Positions 8,624-17,804 of a stretch of 64,000 nucleotides of DNA are shown here, one piece after another. The DNA comes from Homalodisca vitripennis (taxonomy: Eukaryota; Arthropoda; Insecta; Hemiptera; Cicadellidae): contig NC_060215.1 in NCBI RefSeq assembly GCF_021130785.1, positions 120,608,501 through 120,672,500 of the forward strand. The letters are read 5' to 3'. The position numbers and the translations under genes are program-made. Below the pieces are notes generated by a model that worked only from the letters and a program-made list of their open reading frames with translations, did no database searches and was not told the origin of the DNA. The stretch's first letter is position 1. Each line of letters starts with the position of its first letter.

Positions 8624-11600
8624 TTAAAGTTTATTTAATTCATCTAATATATCAGATATTCCTTCATTTTTATAGCCATACGGTACTGTTTCGATTTTGT
8701 TTTCCAGTACAATTCTCTTATCATCTTTCGAGCTCAGTTCTAGTTTGTTGATTTTTATCGTATTATAGCTTTTTATAACATTCATCTCACGAAATTCTTT
8801 CTTATTTTCGAACAAAAATCTCTTTAAATTATCGATATTTATTTTTTTGTTTACAACACTTTTAATACCTCTTTTTTTGTTTTTTTTTTTTGTTTGTTTT
8901 TTTGTTCTCTTAGGACAAGAAGCTTATAAATTGCACTTAGTCCTGTGAGGACCTTTGCGCTGCTTCCGGAGTGATAGGATGTTCAGGATGGGTAAGGTTA
9001 GGGAGTAGGGGCCGCCTCCTATCGAGGTCCATGAGGAAGAATTAGGGCACTACATCTCAAAGTCATCCGGGAAGAAGGGAGGCCAGCTGTGAACCAGCCT
9101 CTCCAGTCAAAGTAGGCAGGGGGTGGCACACCCTTGTTGAGGTTAACAAGAGCCTCTGAGGTAAGGGAACAAAACCCACCAACTCCAACAGCCATCCTCC
9201 ACAGTAGGCTAGACCTATCGAATTGCCCATGAATCCCAGAATCTGAACATTTGCGGTTAGTGATGTGCCGCTACTGGACATCCATAAGGTTGCCCAGATT
9301 GAAGTGGCACATCGGTTTTTGCTGTGCTCAGTGGTGGGTTCAACTGGTAGGTATAAACCAGCCAGAAGTGATCCCTGCTGGGTGTTTAATACCCTTACAT
9401 CTTACTGGATTTTTATCTAGATATTTGTACGAGTATATTTTCGATCTCAATCTTCAAAATTCTTCTAATATTTCACCATTTAACTCATCTTTAAATTTTC
9501 CTATTACTTTCTTGTTTTTGCTAGTGAAGCATCTACGATCTTTTGGATAATCGCTTGCATCAAACTCATCTATGTTTTCTTTAATAATTTTGTAAGGATC
9601 TTTTGTCATTTCTAGGAAATAACTGTCTGTACCCATGTAACACAGATTCAAACCTGGATCATATTTCTTAAGTTTATCGTAAAACTGAAAATCCTATTTA
9701 GATCGGCTTGTTAAATTTTACTTTCTGTTTGTACATATGACTCGCTATACAGTTGTTATTAAAGCATTTGAAATTTGATATCATAGTATGTTTCATTGAA
9801 AATTCTTCATTTCCAAGTTCAATATCGCATCTATTTCGTACATTTTCCATAGATTTTCCAAAAACTGAGTTGTTGATTAACTTGTAAAGATCTTTCTCAA
9901 AGTCACTTGTAGCTTTGTTTCTCATGTTTGTGTTAAAATCAATGTATTCTTTCATAAAAGGCTTCTGATCGAATGCATTAACTCTATTCACATGTTTGAA
10001 CACCATTACTTGTTCTAGATATAATTCCAAATTTCTCGAATGAGCATCGTATTCAGTTTTATGTAATAAAGTTGTGCACAGTTTCTTGTTAAAATGTTCA
10101 GGAGCAAGAGGCCAATCCTTGTGATTTTCATGTAAATTTGTTGGATATCCTAGATCAACTTCGAGAATATAGCCATAGTCTTCATTGAAGTGAGTTCTAA
10201 AATTTTATCTCGCCATTGTTCTTTTGTATATGTTTTAGGATTCATCCACTTAATACCACTATATGGCAAATTCTGCGACAGCCATAAAGGTTATTTGCAT
10301 CAACATAAAGTAAATAATTTTCTGGCTTTGTCTTATCGAAATAATTCAAATATCTGTTATTTGCTTTCACATATCGCTTAATAAATTGAGAAATGCCTCC
10401 ACGAATGCCTTTTTCAATCATCAAATACATATTGTAATCGTGGATTAGTTGAAACTCGATTTTCGTTAATTTTATCATAGCATCTTAAGCTAAACTTTGG
10501 AGCTGTTAGATAATGAGCCGGATCAAGTTTATAGCAATGTAAGCAAATCTTTCTGAAATTTTCAAATATATCAGCAAGCAACATCTTGGATGTTATATAA
10601 ATCAAAGTAATTTCCTAGATTTTTTTGTTTTAATTTATTCCAAACTGATTATTATTATTTGACTGTTTTTCTATAATTTCATTATATATTCTTCAATCCT
10701 GTATAAAATAATTTGTATGCTTGAAATAATCTTTTTTGAAACTTTTAGCTAACTTTAAAATAGACGAGGCCATAAATCTGAATGGTTTACTAATTAAAAT
10801 TGCATAAACTTTATAGGTTTTTCAATATCAAACTCATATCCATATCCTGAACTTACTGAACAATTTATATATCTTTCATCTGTGTTTCCGATCAAATCAA
10901 CATTTCCATATTGTTTATACAAGTCTTTTATGTACAAATGAGTATCGTAATTTGACATATTGTGGCAGAAAACTGGAATGTTTTGTGGAAATTTCAGATT
11001 TAGATTACAGCATAAGTGTACCGCACCTCTAAATTTTTATGAACTATTTTTTGGAATTTTCCACCTAAATGACAATGATCTCTTACTTTATTAAAACTCT
11101 TATCTTTATAACTATCAGGAGTAAACCAGTTGATGATTCACGGCAAATATTTGAATTTTGGTATGAAATTTCTTCTTCTTCAGCCAATTTCATAGGTTTC
11201 GTGTTCTTTGAGATATATTTTTTCGCTACGTATTTCGATAATATATTGAGCTCTTCAAACAGATTTGTCGGAAGAATTGGTAAATCTTCCTCATTTGTAG
11301 CACGATAACATAATAGGTTTAAACATACGATTGGTCACATTTGACACTAAATATAGAGGAAAACCATAAGGAATGTGCTTCTGAATCTTGGTTGTTATAG
11401 ATTTTTGTGGATTGTTCTTGCATGTTGGAATTTTTTCTAATATACTCTCAAAATCCATATAAATAAAATAAGGATGATTGAACTTTTTTTGGTAATTAGT
11501 AAATGTTGTGGTTTGACCTGGGAATGGAATAATTTGCTTGCAAACTTCATGTTTTGTACGTATTTCCAAATGATCTGTTAAATCTCCCGATTTGTAGAAA

Positions 11601-11640
11601 TGGCTTAAACATCTTCTACAAAGAAAATTTTTTATTTTTA
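8624..11640 (-). pseudogene. Protein-primed family B DNA polymerase (PolB), interrupted
   Basis: Fragments in order on the minus strand: exonuclease motif I YMDFESIL (about 11460); FCHNMSNYDTHLY (exonuclease II-like, about 10950); YKLDPAHYLTAPKFSLRCYD (10530); EKGIRGGIS (10400); YLLYVDANNLYG (palm motif A, 10290); KLINNSVFGKSMENVR (motif B, 9860); CYMGTDSYFLEM (motif C, 9640); RLRSKIYSY (9440). After the inserted repeat comes the C-terminal block KLELSSKDDKRIVLE (8740). These are signatures of Polinton/adintovirus polymerases that replicate linear DNA from a terminal protein. In motif C the first Asp of YxDTDS is Gly, so catalysis would be lost even without the many frameshifts. A SINE-like element (8866-9435) splits the C-terminal end. 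Confidence 0.85.
8866..9435 (-). mobile_element. SINE-like repeat inserted in the polymerase gene (copy 1)
   Basis: This GC-richer block interrupts the PolB frame. On the minus strand it ends in an A-rich tail (T-rich at 8866-8905 on the plus strand), like a retroposed element. Bases 8906 to about 9150 align with the reverse complement of 26275-26512, sharing a GGxAAGAAxGGxxGCCAGCT core and a GGCAGGGxGTGGCAC core. The two copies therefore define a dispersed family. I see no clear RNA polymerase III A and B boxes, so its class is uncertain. A 72-codon frame on its minus strand is not a recognisable protein. Confidence 0.7.
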
Positions 11641-11779
11641 CATTTAGATAATTGAGAGAAAACGAGCTTATTTAAATCAGTTATCAAAACATAATGATGT
11701 TTGTCATCTTTTTTAACTGACAATAAATCGATTTATAACTCGGCATCATAAACTTCGGAAATTTTGAACGGAACAATGT

Positions 11780-12800
11780 TTAGGTTTTCGTCATAAGTAT
11801 AGATATTTATGGACATTTTGGGATATTTATAGTTGGAATTGTAGCATCGTTTCTCAAAGATTTGTATATCTTTTAAAGACACGGATAGTAGAATCCAGAA
11901 AATACCTCGTCATTTACAAGTTTCTCGTATTGCTTTACTCTGTCAACATGAGTCTTAGGTTTTACAATAGCGCATCAGATAGAGTAAATAAAGCAAAAGT
12001 CATCTTCATTTTTTATATTTACACAAGCTTTTTTACCTTGATTTCTTGTGGCGAATCCATATATGATCCTTCGTTAATAAATCCATGTTTATTAAGGCTG
12101 AAAACTAGTTGTTTGCAGTTTAAATGTCCAACCAGAACCATTATTTGGATGATTAGTCCGTTCTCGATGTGATAATTCATTAAATTTCTTAGAAATGAAG
12201 TCATTTACAACAAAGATTTCATCTGATTTTATAGTAAAATACTTTGGATAAGTCTGTGGTTCACCGTTCACTAAAGTTCGTTCGTATTCACATTCTAAAG
12301 ATAAATAACCATTCATATTTTTAACTTTTCCTTGAAATTTTTTGATTAAACTTAATTTCTGGCCGCATAATTGCTAAGTACGATTTGTAAATGGACATGA
12401 AATTGTCGTTCAAATTCGATAAAATATATTGCTTGAAAAGACCGTGTATTGAGGATAAAAATTCAACATTAATGATATTTTTAGATTTTTCGTTAAGAGT
12501 TTCGCCTATTTCTTCGATTATTTCAGATTTAGTTTTATCGTTTGTTTCAATGGATAGTTTTTCAGTGATTGAATGAATTTTTTCGTCATTAAATAGATCT
12601 AAATTTTTCTTTTCATCTTTGAAATTTCTCTTTAATTCTCGTAATTTTTCTATGTAATTCATGTTTTGGTGATCATCGATTTGATTCTCTTCAGCCCATT
12701 GTCTTAAAAATTTCAGTTTTTTCTCGTAAATTTCTTTGTTTTTTAGGTGATTTTTCGAATTATAATGTCGGGTATAATGATGTTCAAAAATATATTTTTT
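11780..12800 (-). pseudogene. Polymerase companion / N-terminal region of the Polinton-like element
   Basis: From about 12800 a histidine-containing FEHHYTRHYNSKNHLKNK segment (zinc-finger-like) leads into an open frame 12662-12321, a helical, lysine/glutamate-rich region of 113 codons. This is followed by a 74-codon frame 12316-12092 containing YFTIKSDEIFVVNDFI and a GSGW block. Then in other frames come a SYMDSPQEIKVKK block and a KKACVNIKNEDDFCFIYSI block near 12020-11970. A GSGW block followed by a basic segment and an N-x-DDxCFxxSI block precedes polymerase genes in many invertebrate Polinton-like elements. Several frameshifts and a stop break it. It probably belongs to the replication module, but whether it was a separate protein or the polymerase N terminus cannot be told here. 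Confidence 0.6.
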
Positions 12801-12996
12801 TACAAAAAGGCATGATATTTTTTACGCTTCATTTAGTTAGAGGAATTTGAATATGTTAAGTTTCACTATTTAGTAAAACATATTTTTATTAAGCTAAAAA
12901 TAGCAATAATTCATTATATTTTTAAGGATTTTTATCAAAATTTGATGAAATTTAGCACAATTTATGTAGAAAGAACGTTAGATGTTTCTATTTATA

Positions 12997-13188
12997 TAGG
13001 AAAAATAATGCATTTAATCATGACATCAGGTTGTAAGAGACAATTTAAATTGTTTATACTATTTTTTAAATATTTTTAACTTCAGTGAGTGCAAAATATT
13101 GAAAAAATATTGAAACATAGTCTAAACAATTTAAATTGTCTCCTATAACCTGATATCGTGATTAAATGCACTATTTTTCATATTCCTA
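12997..13188. repeat. Imperfect 60-bp inverted repeat (MITE-like or hairpin)
   Basis: The left arm (12997-13056) and right arm (13122-13188) are reverse complements over about 60 bp, including the core GAGACAATTTAAATTGTTTA and the flanking GTGCATTTAATCA/GCATTTAATCA. A 65-bp AT-rich spacer separates them. It sits between divergently transcribed genes of the Polinton-like element (minus strand below, plus strand above). It could be a miniature inverted-repeat transposon or a structured regulatory/replication region of the element. Confidence 0.8.
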
Positions 13189-13231
13189 TCCTAATTTTTT
13201 AAAATTTATAATTACATTTATTTCTGACTAA

Positions 13232-13620
13232 ATGGAGTTCTTTAAGGTTTGAACGATATTGGCGAACTAAGGTTTAAAGAATACAAGAAATTAACTGACT
13301 TAGAAGAAAGAAAACCGTATAAGATCGTGAATTTAGACAAAATAAAGGATAAATTTGGGATGACAATAATTGCCGAGTTAGAAGATTGTAAAGTTCATTT
13401 GCCTAAGAGATTTTCAATTGTTTTAGACGAGAAAAATATAAAAGAATTGAATAAAAATAATAAATTACACTTGATTGTTACTGAAAAAAATACAATAAAC
13501 AACAAAGCATGTGTTACAATTCACTTTGTAGAATTTAAAAAGATTTCGAAGATTTTTTTGTTTATTCGTAGCAGATTTGACAACATTTCCAATAGATTGA
13601 TTCAAAGCAGATTTGACTAA
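13232..13620 (+). pseudogene. Small conserved protein of Polinton-like elements, start frameshifted
   Basis: An open frame runs from 13249 to a stop at 13620. It has no ATG in frame; the likely original ATG is at 13232 (MEFFK), separated by a frameshift around 13250. The protein reads KYKK-like basic start, then LTDLEERKPYKIVNLDKIKD, FGMTIIAELEDCKVHLPKRF and a final IHFVEFKK block. This 'kpY.I......fG..i...L......LP.R' pattern is common in small proteins next to Polinton polymerases in insects and suggests a beta-barrel, perhaps nucleic-acid-binding, fold (inference). The last 20 codons come from the 36-bp repeat described separately and look like a later extension. Confidence 0.55.
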
Positions 13621-13631
13621 GTTCCCAACAG
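13571..13631. repeat. 36-bp direct repeat at the end of the small ORF
   Basis: The GCAGATTTGAC start recurs at 13571 and 13607, followed by similar sequence (AACATTTCCAATAG versus TAAGTTCCCAACAG). The second copy supplies the stop codon of the upstream frame. Confidence 0.7.
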
Positions 13632-13660
13632 ACAGCTCAAGAAAGTCAACTTTGAACAGC

Positions 13661-13903
13661 TATAGATTCGGTTATCTTTTTCATTAAGATTTCTCGGTTT
13701 TATTTATGGTACATTCAACAGTATTTTATATTGAATTTCTGTCTGTCCCAAAAGAGCGTTAGAAAACTGCCCGTAAATCATATATAGATTCGGTTATTTT
13801 TTTATTGAGATTTACTGTGTGATTTCTCAGATTCATTTATAGTACATTGAGCAAGATTTTACATTGAATTACGGACTGTCCCAATAGTGGTCTAGCACCC
13901 TTA
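13661..13903. repeat. 122-bp tandem duplication
   Basis: Two diverged copies (13661-13782 and 13783-13903) start with TATAGATTCGGTTAT and share GGTACATT/AGTACATT and GGACTGTCCCAA/GTCTGTCCCAA segments. It lies just outside the Polinton-like genes and may mark the former end of that element. Confidence 0.75.
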
Positions 13904-13904
13904 C

Positions 13905-14220
13905 ATATATTTCTACTCATATTTCTATATATGTATCCCGGAAGGGTTCTTTTGATATGATGATCGATAGGTCTTGTCTACTTCGGGGATGACTGTTGGA
14001 GAGGTAGACCATGATGCACTACTATTTCTGCCCACTTTAGAAGAGAGACAGTAATAGAGCTGACCTCCCCTTCTGCCAAGGTAAAAAGGATAAGCTATCG
14101 TGAGTAAATTGCTGCTCATGGGATCTGGACAGGAGGCGGTCCCTGCTCTGGAAGATTCTCTCACTGTCCTGTCAACATTCCTTACTAAGTACAATATATG
14201 GTTTCTCAGGTTTACAACCT
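13905..14220. repeat. GC-richer block, probably a transposable-element fragment
   Basis: Base composition rises sharply relative to both flanks. An 89-codon frame (14194-13925, minus) contains no recognisable motif. The block looks like a fragment of a dispersed repeat, but no second copy is present in this window, so the class is unknown. Confidence 0.35.
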
Positions 14221-14460
14221 AATTAAAAAAAAACAGAAGGTTTGTTGTTCATTTTAATAGTTTTCGCGTGACAAGAGTATCTCAACAGAGCAAACCTTAT
14301 CACAGATTCTCTTTATAGGAACTTGAGATTACCTGAGTGACTGAGATAAGTGCTTAGTACGATTATCAATAACGTGAATTGAAAAAAAAAAACACACGTA
14401 GGGTGATTAATTAGTAGCTATACAATTTTATAGAAGTTTTTACATATAAATATTTCAAAC

Positions 14461-14718
14461 TGTGAATAACATAATGACATTATATGTTAGAATTGTTTAG
14501 GTGGAATATGTATTTGATATATTTACACAGTTCTGTCACACATGGATCATGTCTATGTGAGCGTTGTGTCTGTTCGTTCAGTTCGGAAACTGTTATTAAC
14601 ATAACGACATTGTATGTTAGAATTGTTTAGGTGGAATATGTATTTGATATATTTACACAGTTCTGTCACACGTGGATCATGTCTATGTGAGCGTTGTGTC
14701 TGTTCGTTCAGTTCGGAA
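14461..14718. repeat. 130-bp tandem duplication, nearly identical copies
   Basis: Copies at 14461-14590 and 14591-14718 differ at only a few positions (for example CACATGGATC versus CACGTGGATC). Both end with CTGTTCGTTCAGTTCGGAA. High identity suggests a recent duplication. No coding potential. Confidence 0.95.
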
Positions 14719-15930
14719 CGATATCTAAGCAGAAATGAACTCAGGAAATAAGGAAGCGCATATTATGTATGAAATCTGGTAAAATATTTACATTTATCTG
14801 GTTAACTTCAGAACTATGTTCTTCAGTACTTGTATTGCATTATCTATTTATAAATGCATGCTATACAAATACTCTAGATTATAATACATAACAAATAATA
14901 TATTGTTTGGTAATAAATTTGCCAGACAGTGCGTGTTTTCTCCATTTCATGTTAGTCTTGAATTTAAGAACCAATTTGCAAAGTATAACGACAAATACTG
15001 GTTTGCTTTGAAATCGATATAGGAATATTCTAAATAAAAATTGAGAAACATTATATGTTCAAATTTCAATAAAAGAGAAACATAAATACAACAGAATAAC
15101 ATAAATAGAAACAGTTATAATGCTGTATACAGCTTAACGTGCTTCACTGTTATTATGTTTAAGTGTCTGAACTTACAGTTAATTTGTGGTTTTGACAACC
15201 GCTGTTGCCTAAGACAGCTGTTCTTATTCTGTTGTGAAAGAGTTTTAGCCGAGTAGTGTTAGACATTCAACCATCCCTGAGCTTTAGGAGCCAGCTCGAA
15301 GTCCCTTGATATGGTTTTCTTAACATGGGGCTTACCATGCAAATAATTCTACAGATATAAAAGTAAGTAATTTACAATTAAGCAATTTACTGAGGTATTC
15401 CCGTTAATGAGTTTCTATTTGTTTACAGTAACAATAATAGTTGCAATAATAGGAATTTAAGTTGCTACAGCTTCAAGTAGGTTTTTATATGCAAATTTGA
15501 ATTTAGAAATTATTGATTCAATAAGGTACAGTAGCATTATAGTATGGGCCAAACTGCAATGCTTAAAATATATCAATGAAAACGATACAAAAACGATATG
15601 TTTGCGTTCTGATTGAACAAAATTTAAATACACTATAAATATAAGAGAAGCCTATTTTAACAGTCTCGGAACCTTGGGGAAATATTTATTGCACATTAGG
15701 AAATATAGATTTACTAAGCATTGTGAAATAAGCTTGTTTCACAATTTAAACTTATTAAAATAAATTTAATAATAACTGGTGAACGCTTATTACATTCTCT
15801 GAATTTAATCTCCGACCGCATCATTTCAGCCTGAGAAAACGTCATGCTGAGTCTCAATTCAAACTGGGATGATAATATCACTAGCACATATGTATACATA
15901 GTGAGGAAATAGAAATAAGTAGATATTACT
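14719..15930. other. Intergenic DNA downstream of the secreted-protein gene
   Basis: No gene, element or repeat is seen. It is AT-rich with short chance frames only. Confidence 0.5.
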
Positions 15931-15948
15931 CACAGATAAAGTAACTTA

Positions 15949-15954
15949 TTTATT
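15949..15954 (-). terminator. Poly(A) signal AATAAA of the secreted-protein gene
   Basis: AATAAA is present on the minus strand about 50 nt after the stop codon at 16005-16007. This fits the 3' end of the three-exon gene model. Confidence 0.6.
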
Positions 15955-16004
15955 CAAACGCGCTGTGCTAAATTCCAAAGTATAACCATCATCAATATTC
16001 GGAT

Positions 16005-17797
16005 TCACAAATATCCTTCCTCCAAAGTCTGTTTTATATCAGAGCAAAACATTTTCAGTACATCCCCTCCAGGCAGAATGTTTATAACGTGTTCATTTCT
16101 TTCGCAGAGGCTAACAAAATATCTGTATGCCACTCCTTTATCAATTCTTAAATTGTCCAACATTTCATTCATAGTTGGCTTTATTGTATGGAAGTATGAA
16201 TATTCGATGGCATCCTTCAAACCTGGAATCCCGGTGACCTCGTCTACTCCATCAGCCTTCAGACAGTCAGGACACAGGCTGGAGAACGTGTCTAATAAGC
16301 TATGTTGAAAACTCTTTGGGTATCCCCATGTTGGTGCTCTCCAGCCGGTGTAGGTGGCACTGCTCATGTGGTTCTGTGGAATAAAACATTATTAGTCCAT
16401 ACAGAGTTTGAGGTGGCATAATCTGATTTCGGTTTAGTAGTTTTTATATATAAAATATATTTTTTATCAAAATAAAAAGTCAAAGAATGTGTCATTTAAC
16501 CAGGCGAAGTTAGGGCTAAGATTCCCTCTCTAACACAGCCTGGGGCCAACGGCTTGACGGTGACTAAACCAACACTAAGGACCGGGCAAGCGGGCTGCTT
16601 GCAAAGACAGGATCGCTCAGCGGTCACTCGCCCAAGCAGCAGCATCGCTTGGCGTTGCTTGATTCAGTTACCTTGCGATAACCACCGCACCTGCTCCACT
16701 GCACACTCGGCAAAACATTATTTGCTATAATTATTCGAAATAGCAATTTTATAGTCAGATCTATTTAAAAATGACTGAAAGTAAGATGTGATGTTTTACT
16801 TTTTTATAACATGACTGGATTGTTATTTATTTTATTTAAGACAATTTTTTTATTTTTAGTTCACGTTGCAGTAAAACTCTATTTACCAGCATTCGTTCAC
16901 GTTCATAATGTAACTAATTTTTATATTTATTTGCCGTTCTATTCCATTAAAACTGGTTACAACACATCAATTGCCATTACTATTGAGACATAGGGGCTGG
17001 TCTCAAAAGGTTATCGTATTTTTATTGTAATTAGAGAAACAGTTTTAGTAACCAATAGTTATAAAATTAAAAAGTAATGCAATTAAAAACTAATTACACC
17101 ACTTTAAGTCACAACTATATAAATTCTTTTCGTTTTCCACTTTAATTTCGAGTTAAAATTTAAACAATTAAACTCAGATACTATAATACACACAGCGTAA
17201 TCAGCATAGTTTGAAAACTTTCAAGGTTTTAGTCAAGATACGTTCTTAAATTTTTCACTGTATCTAATCTGACAAAATACCACTACATATAAATATTTCT
17301 TTTTCATACAAAAGTACCACATTATTTACAACTGTAGGAAATAGTTCATTGGATCATAGTTTTCTATTGCGATCATTACACTTTATTACGGACATTAAAA
17401 TCAAGAGAGAACCATGGAGTTGTAATTATCAAATAAAATGATAGTAATATATTAATATGTATAAAATAGTACTATTATATAAGGTAATATAATATATAAC
17501 AATCACCAACGTAGAAAAACTGGTTGTCCTTATCGGCTCTAATACAAGTCACTTATTACATTACTGGCCTGCGAATGTGACTTAAATACTACAATGGTTG
17601 CAGTAAACCTGAACAAATCATGTGAGTTTTCCAATGATGCAACTGATAATTCTATAAGGAATCTGACCGACTAAAGTATCTAAATATATATTCATGTTTA
17701 CCTGTGGATAAGAATAGGGGTACTGGTAAGGCACCCCATTTTCAAACGCAGTAGCTGAAGTTAATATAGCAGTTGCCACGACAACAATAGTCCACAT
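16005..17797 (-). CDS. Small secreted four-cysteine protein, two coding exons
   Basis: Coding exon A is 17797-17702: MWTIVVVATAILTSATA is a textbook signal peptide, followed by FENGVPYQYPYSYPQ, rich in Tyr and Pro. It ends in phase 0 at a CAG|GTAAAC donor. Coding exon B is 16373-16005, after a TTTTATTCCACAG acceptor, also phase 0. The joined product is 154 residues. Exon B contains CPDC, then GIPGLKDAIEYSYFHTIK, SLCERNEHV and KMFCSDIKQTLEEG, so four Cys and mostly helical sequence. The exon with the ATG starts at 17804 behind a TTCATTCTAG acceptor, implying an upstream leader exon. The best candidate is 22683-22655. I do not recognise the family. A small extracellular or salivary/haemolymph protein is plausible but inferred. 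An extra exon in the 1.3-kb intron cannot be excluded. Confidence 0.7.
16500..16725. repeat. GC-rich repeat-like insertion in the intron
   Basis: A block of about 220 bp is strikingly GC-rich compared with the surrounding intron. It includes GGGCAAGCGGGCTGCTTGC and GATCGCTCAGCGGTCACTCG. It has no open frame and looks like a fragment of a dispersed element. I found no second copy in this window. Confidence 0.45.
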
Positions 17798-17804
17798 GAT
17801 TAGT

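Larger units (their letters stand above)
3480..13650. mobile_element. Decayed Maverick/Polinton- or adintovirus-like element
   Basis: About 10 kb holds a hallmark gene set: protein-primed family B DNA polymerase (minus, 8.6-11.6 kb), retroviral-type integrase (minus, 7.6-8.6 kb), FtsK/HerA-type packaging ATPase (minus, 5.2-5.8 kb), a BRO-N gene (plus, 6.6-7.2 kb) and several conserved small genes. This combination is known from Polintons and adintoviruses. Every gene is broken by stops or frameshifts, so the copy is an old endogenous remnant. I could not find terminal inverted repeats, a major capsid (hexon-like) gene or a protease. Complete relatives are usually 15-20 kb, so the ends are probably missing. 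Boundaries are approximate. Later insertions include a SINE-like repeat (8866-9435) and a hairpin repeat (12997-13188). Confidence 0.85.

Noticed and set aside
9063..9550. Coding frames on either strand within 9063-9550
   Set aside because: They fall inside the SINE-like insertion or are the opposite-strand shadow of the polymerase.
16078..16308. Plus-strand 76-codon frame
   Set aside because: It is a shadow of the minus-strand coding exon, which has a matching acceptor, stop and poly(A) signal.
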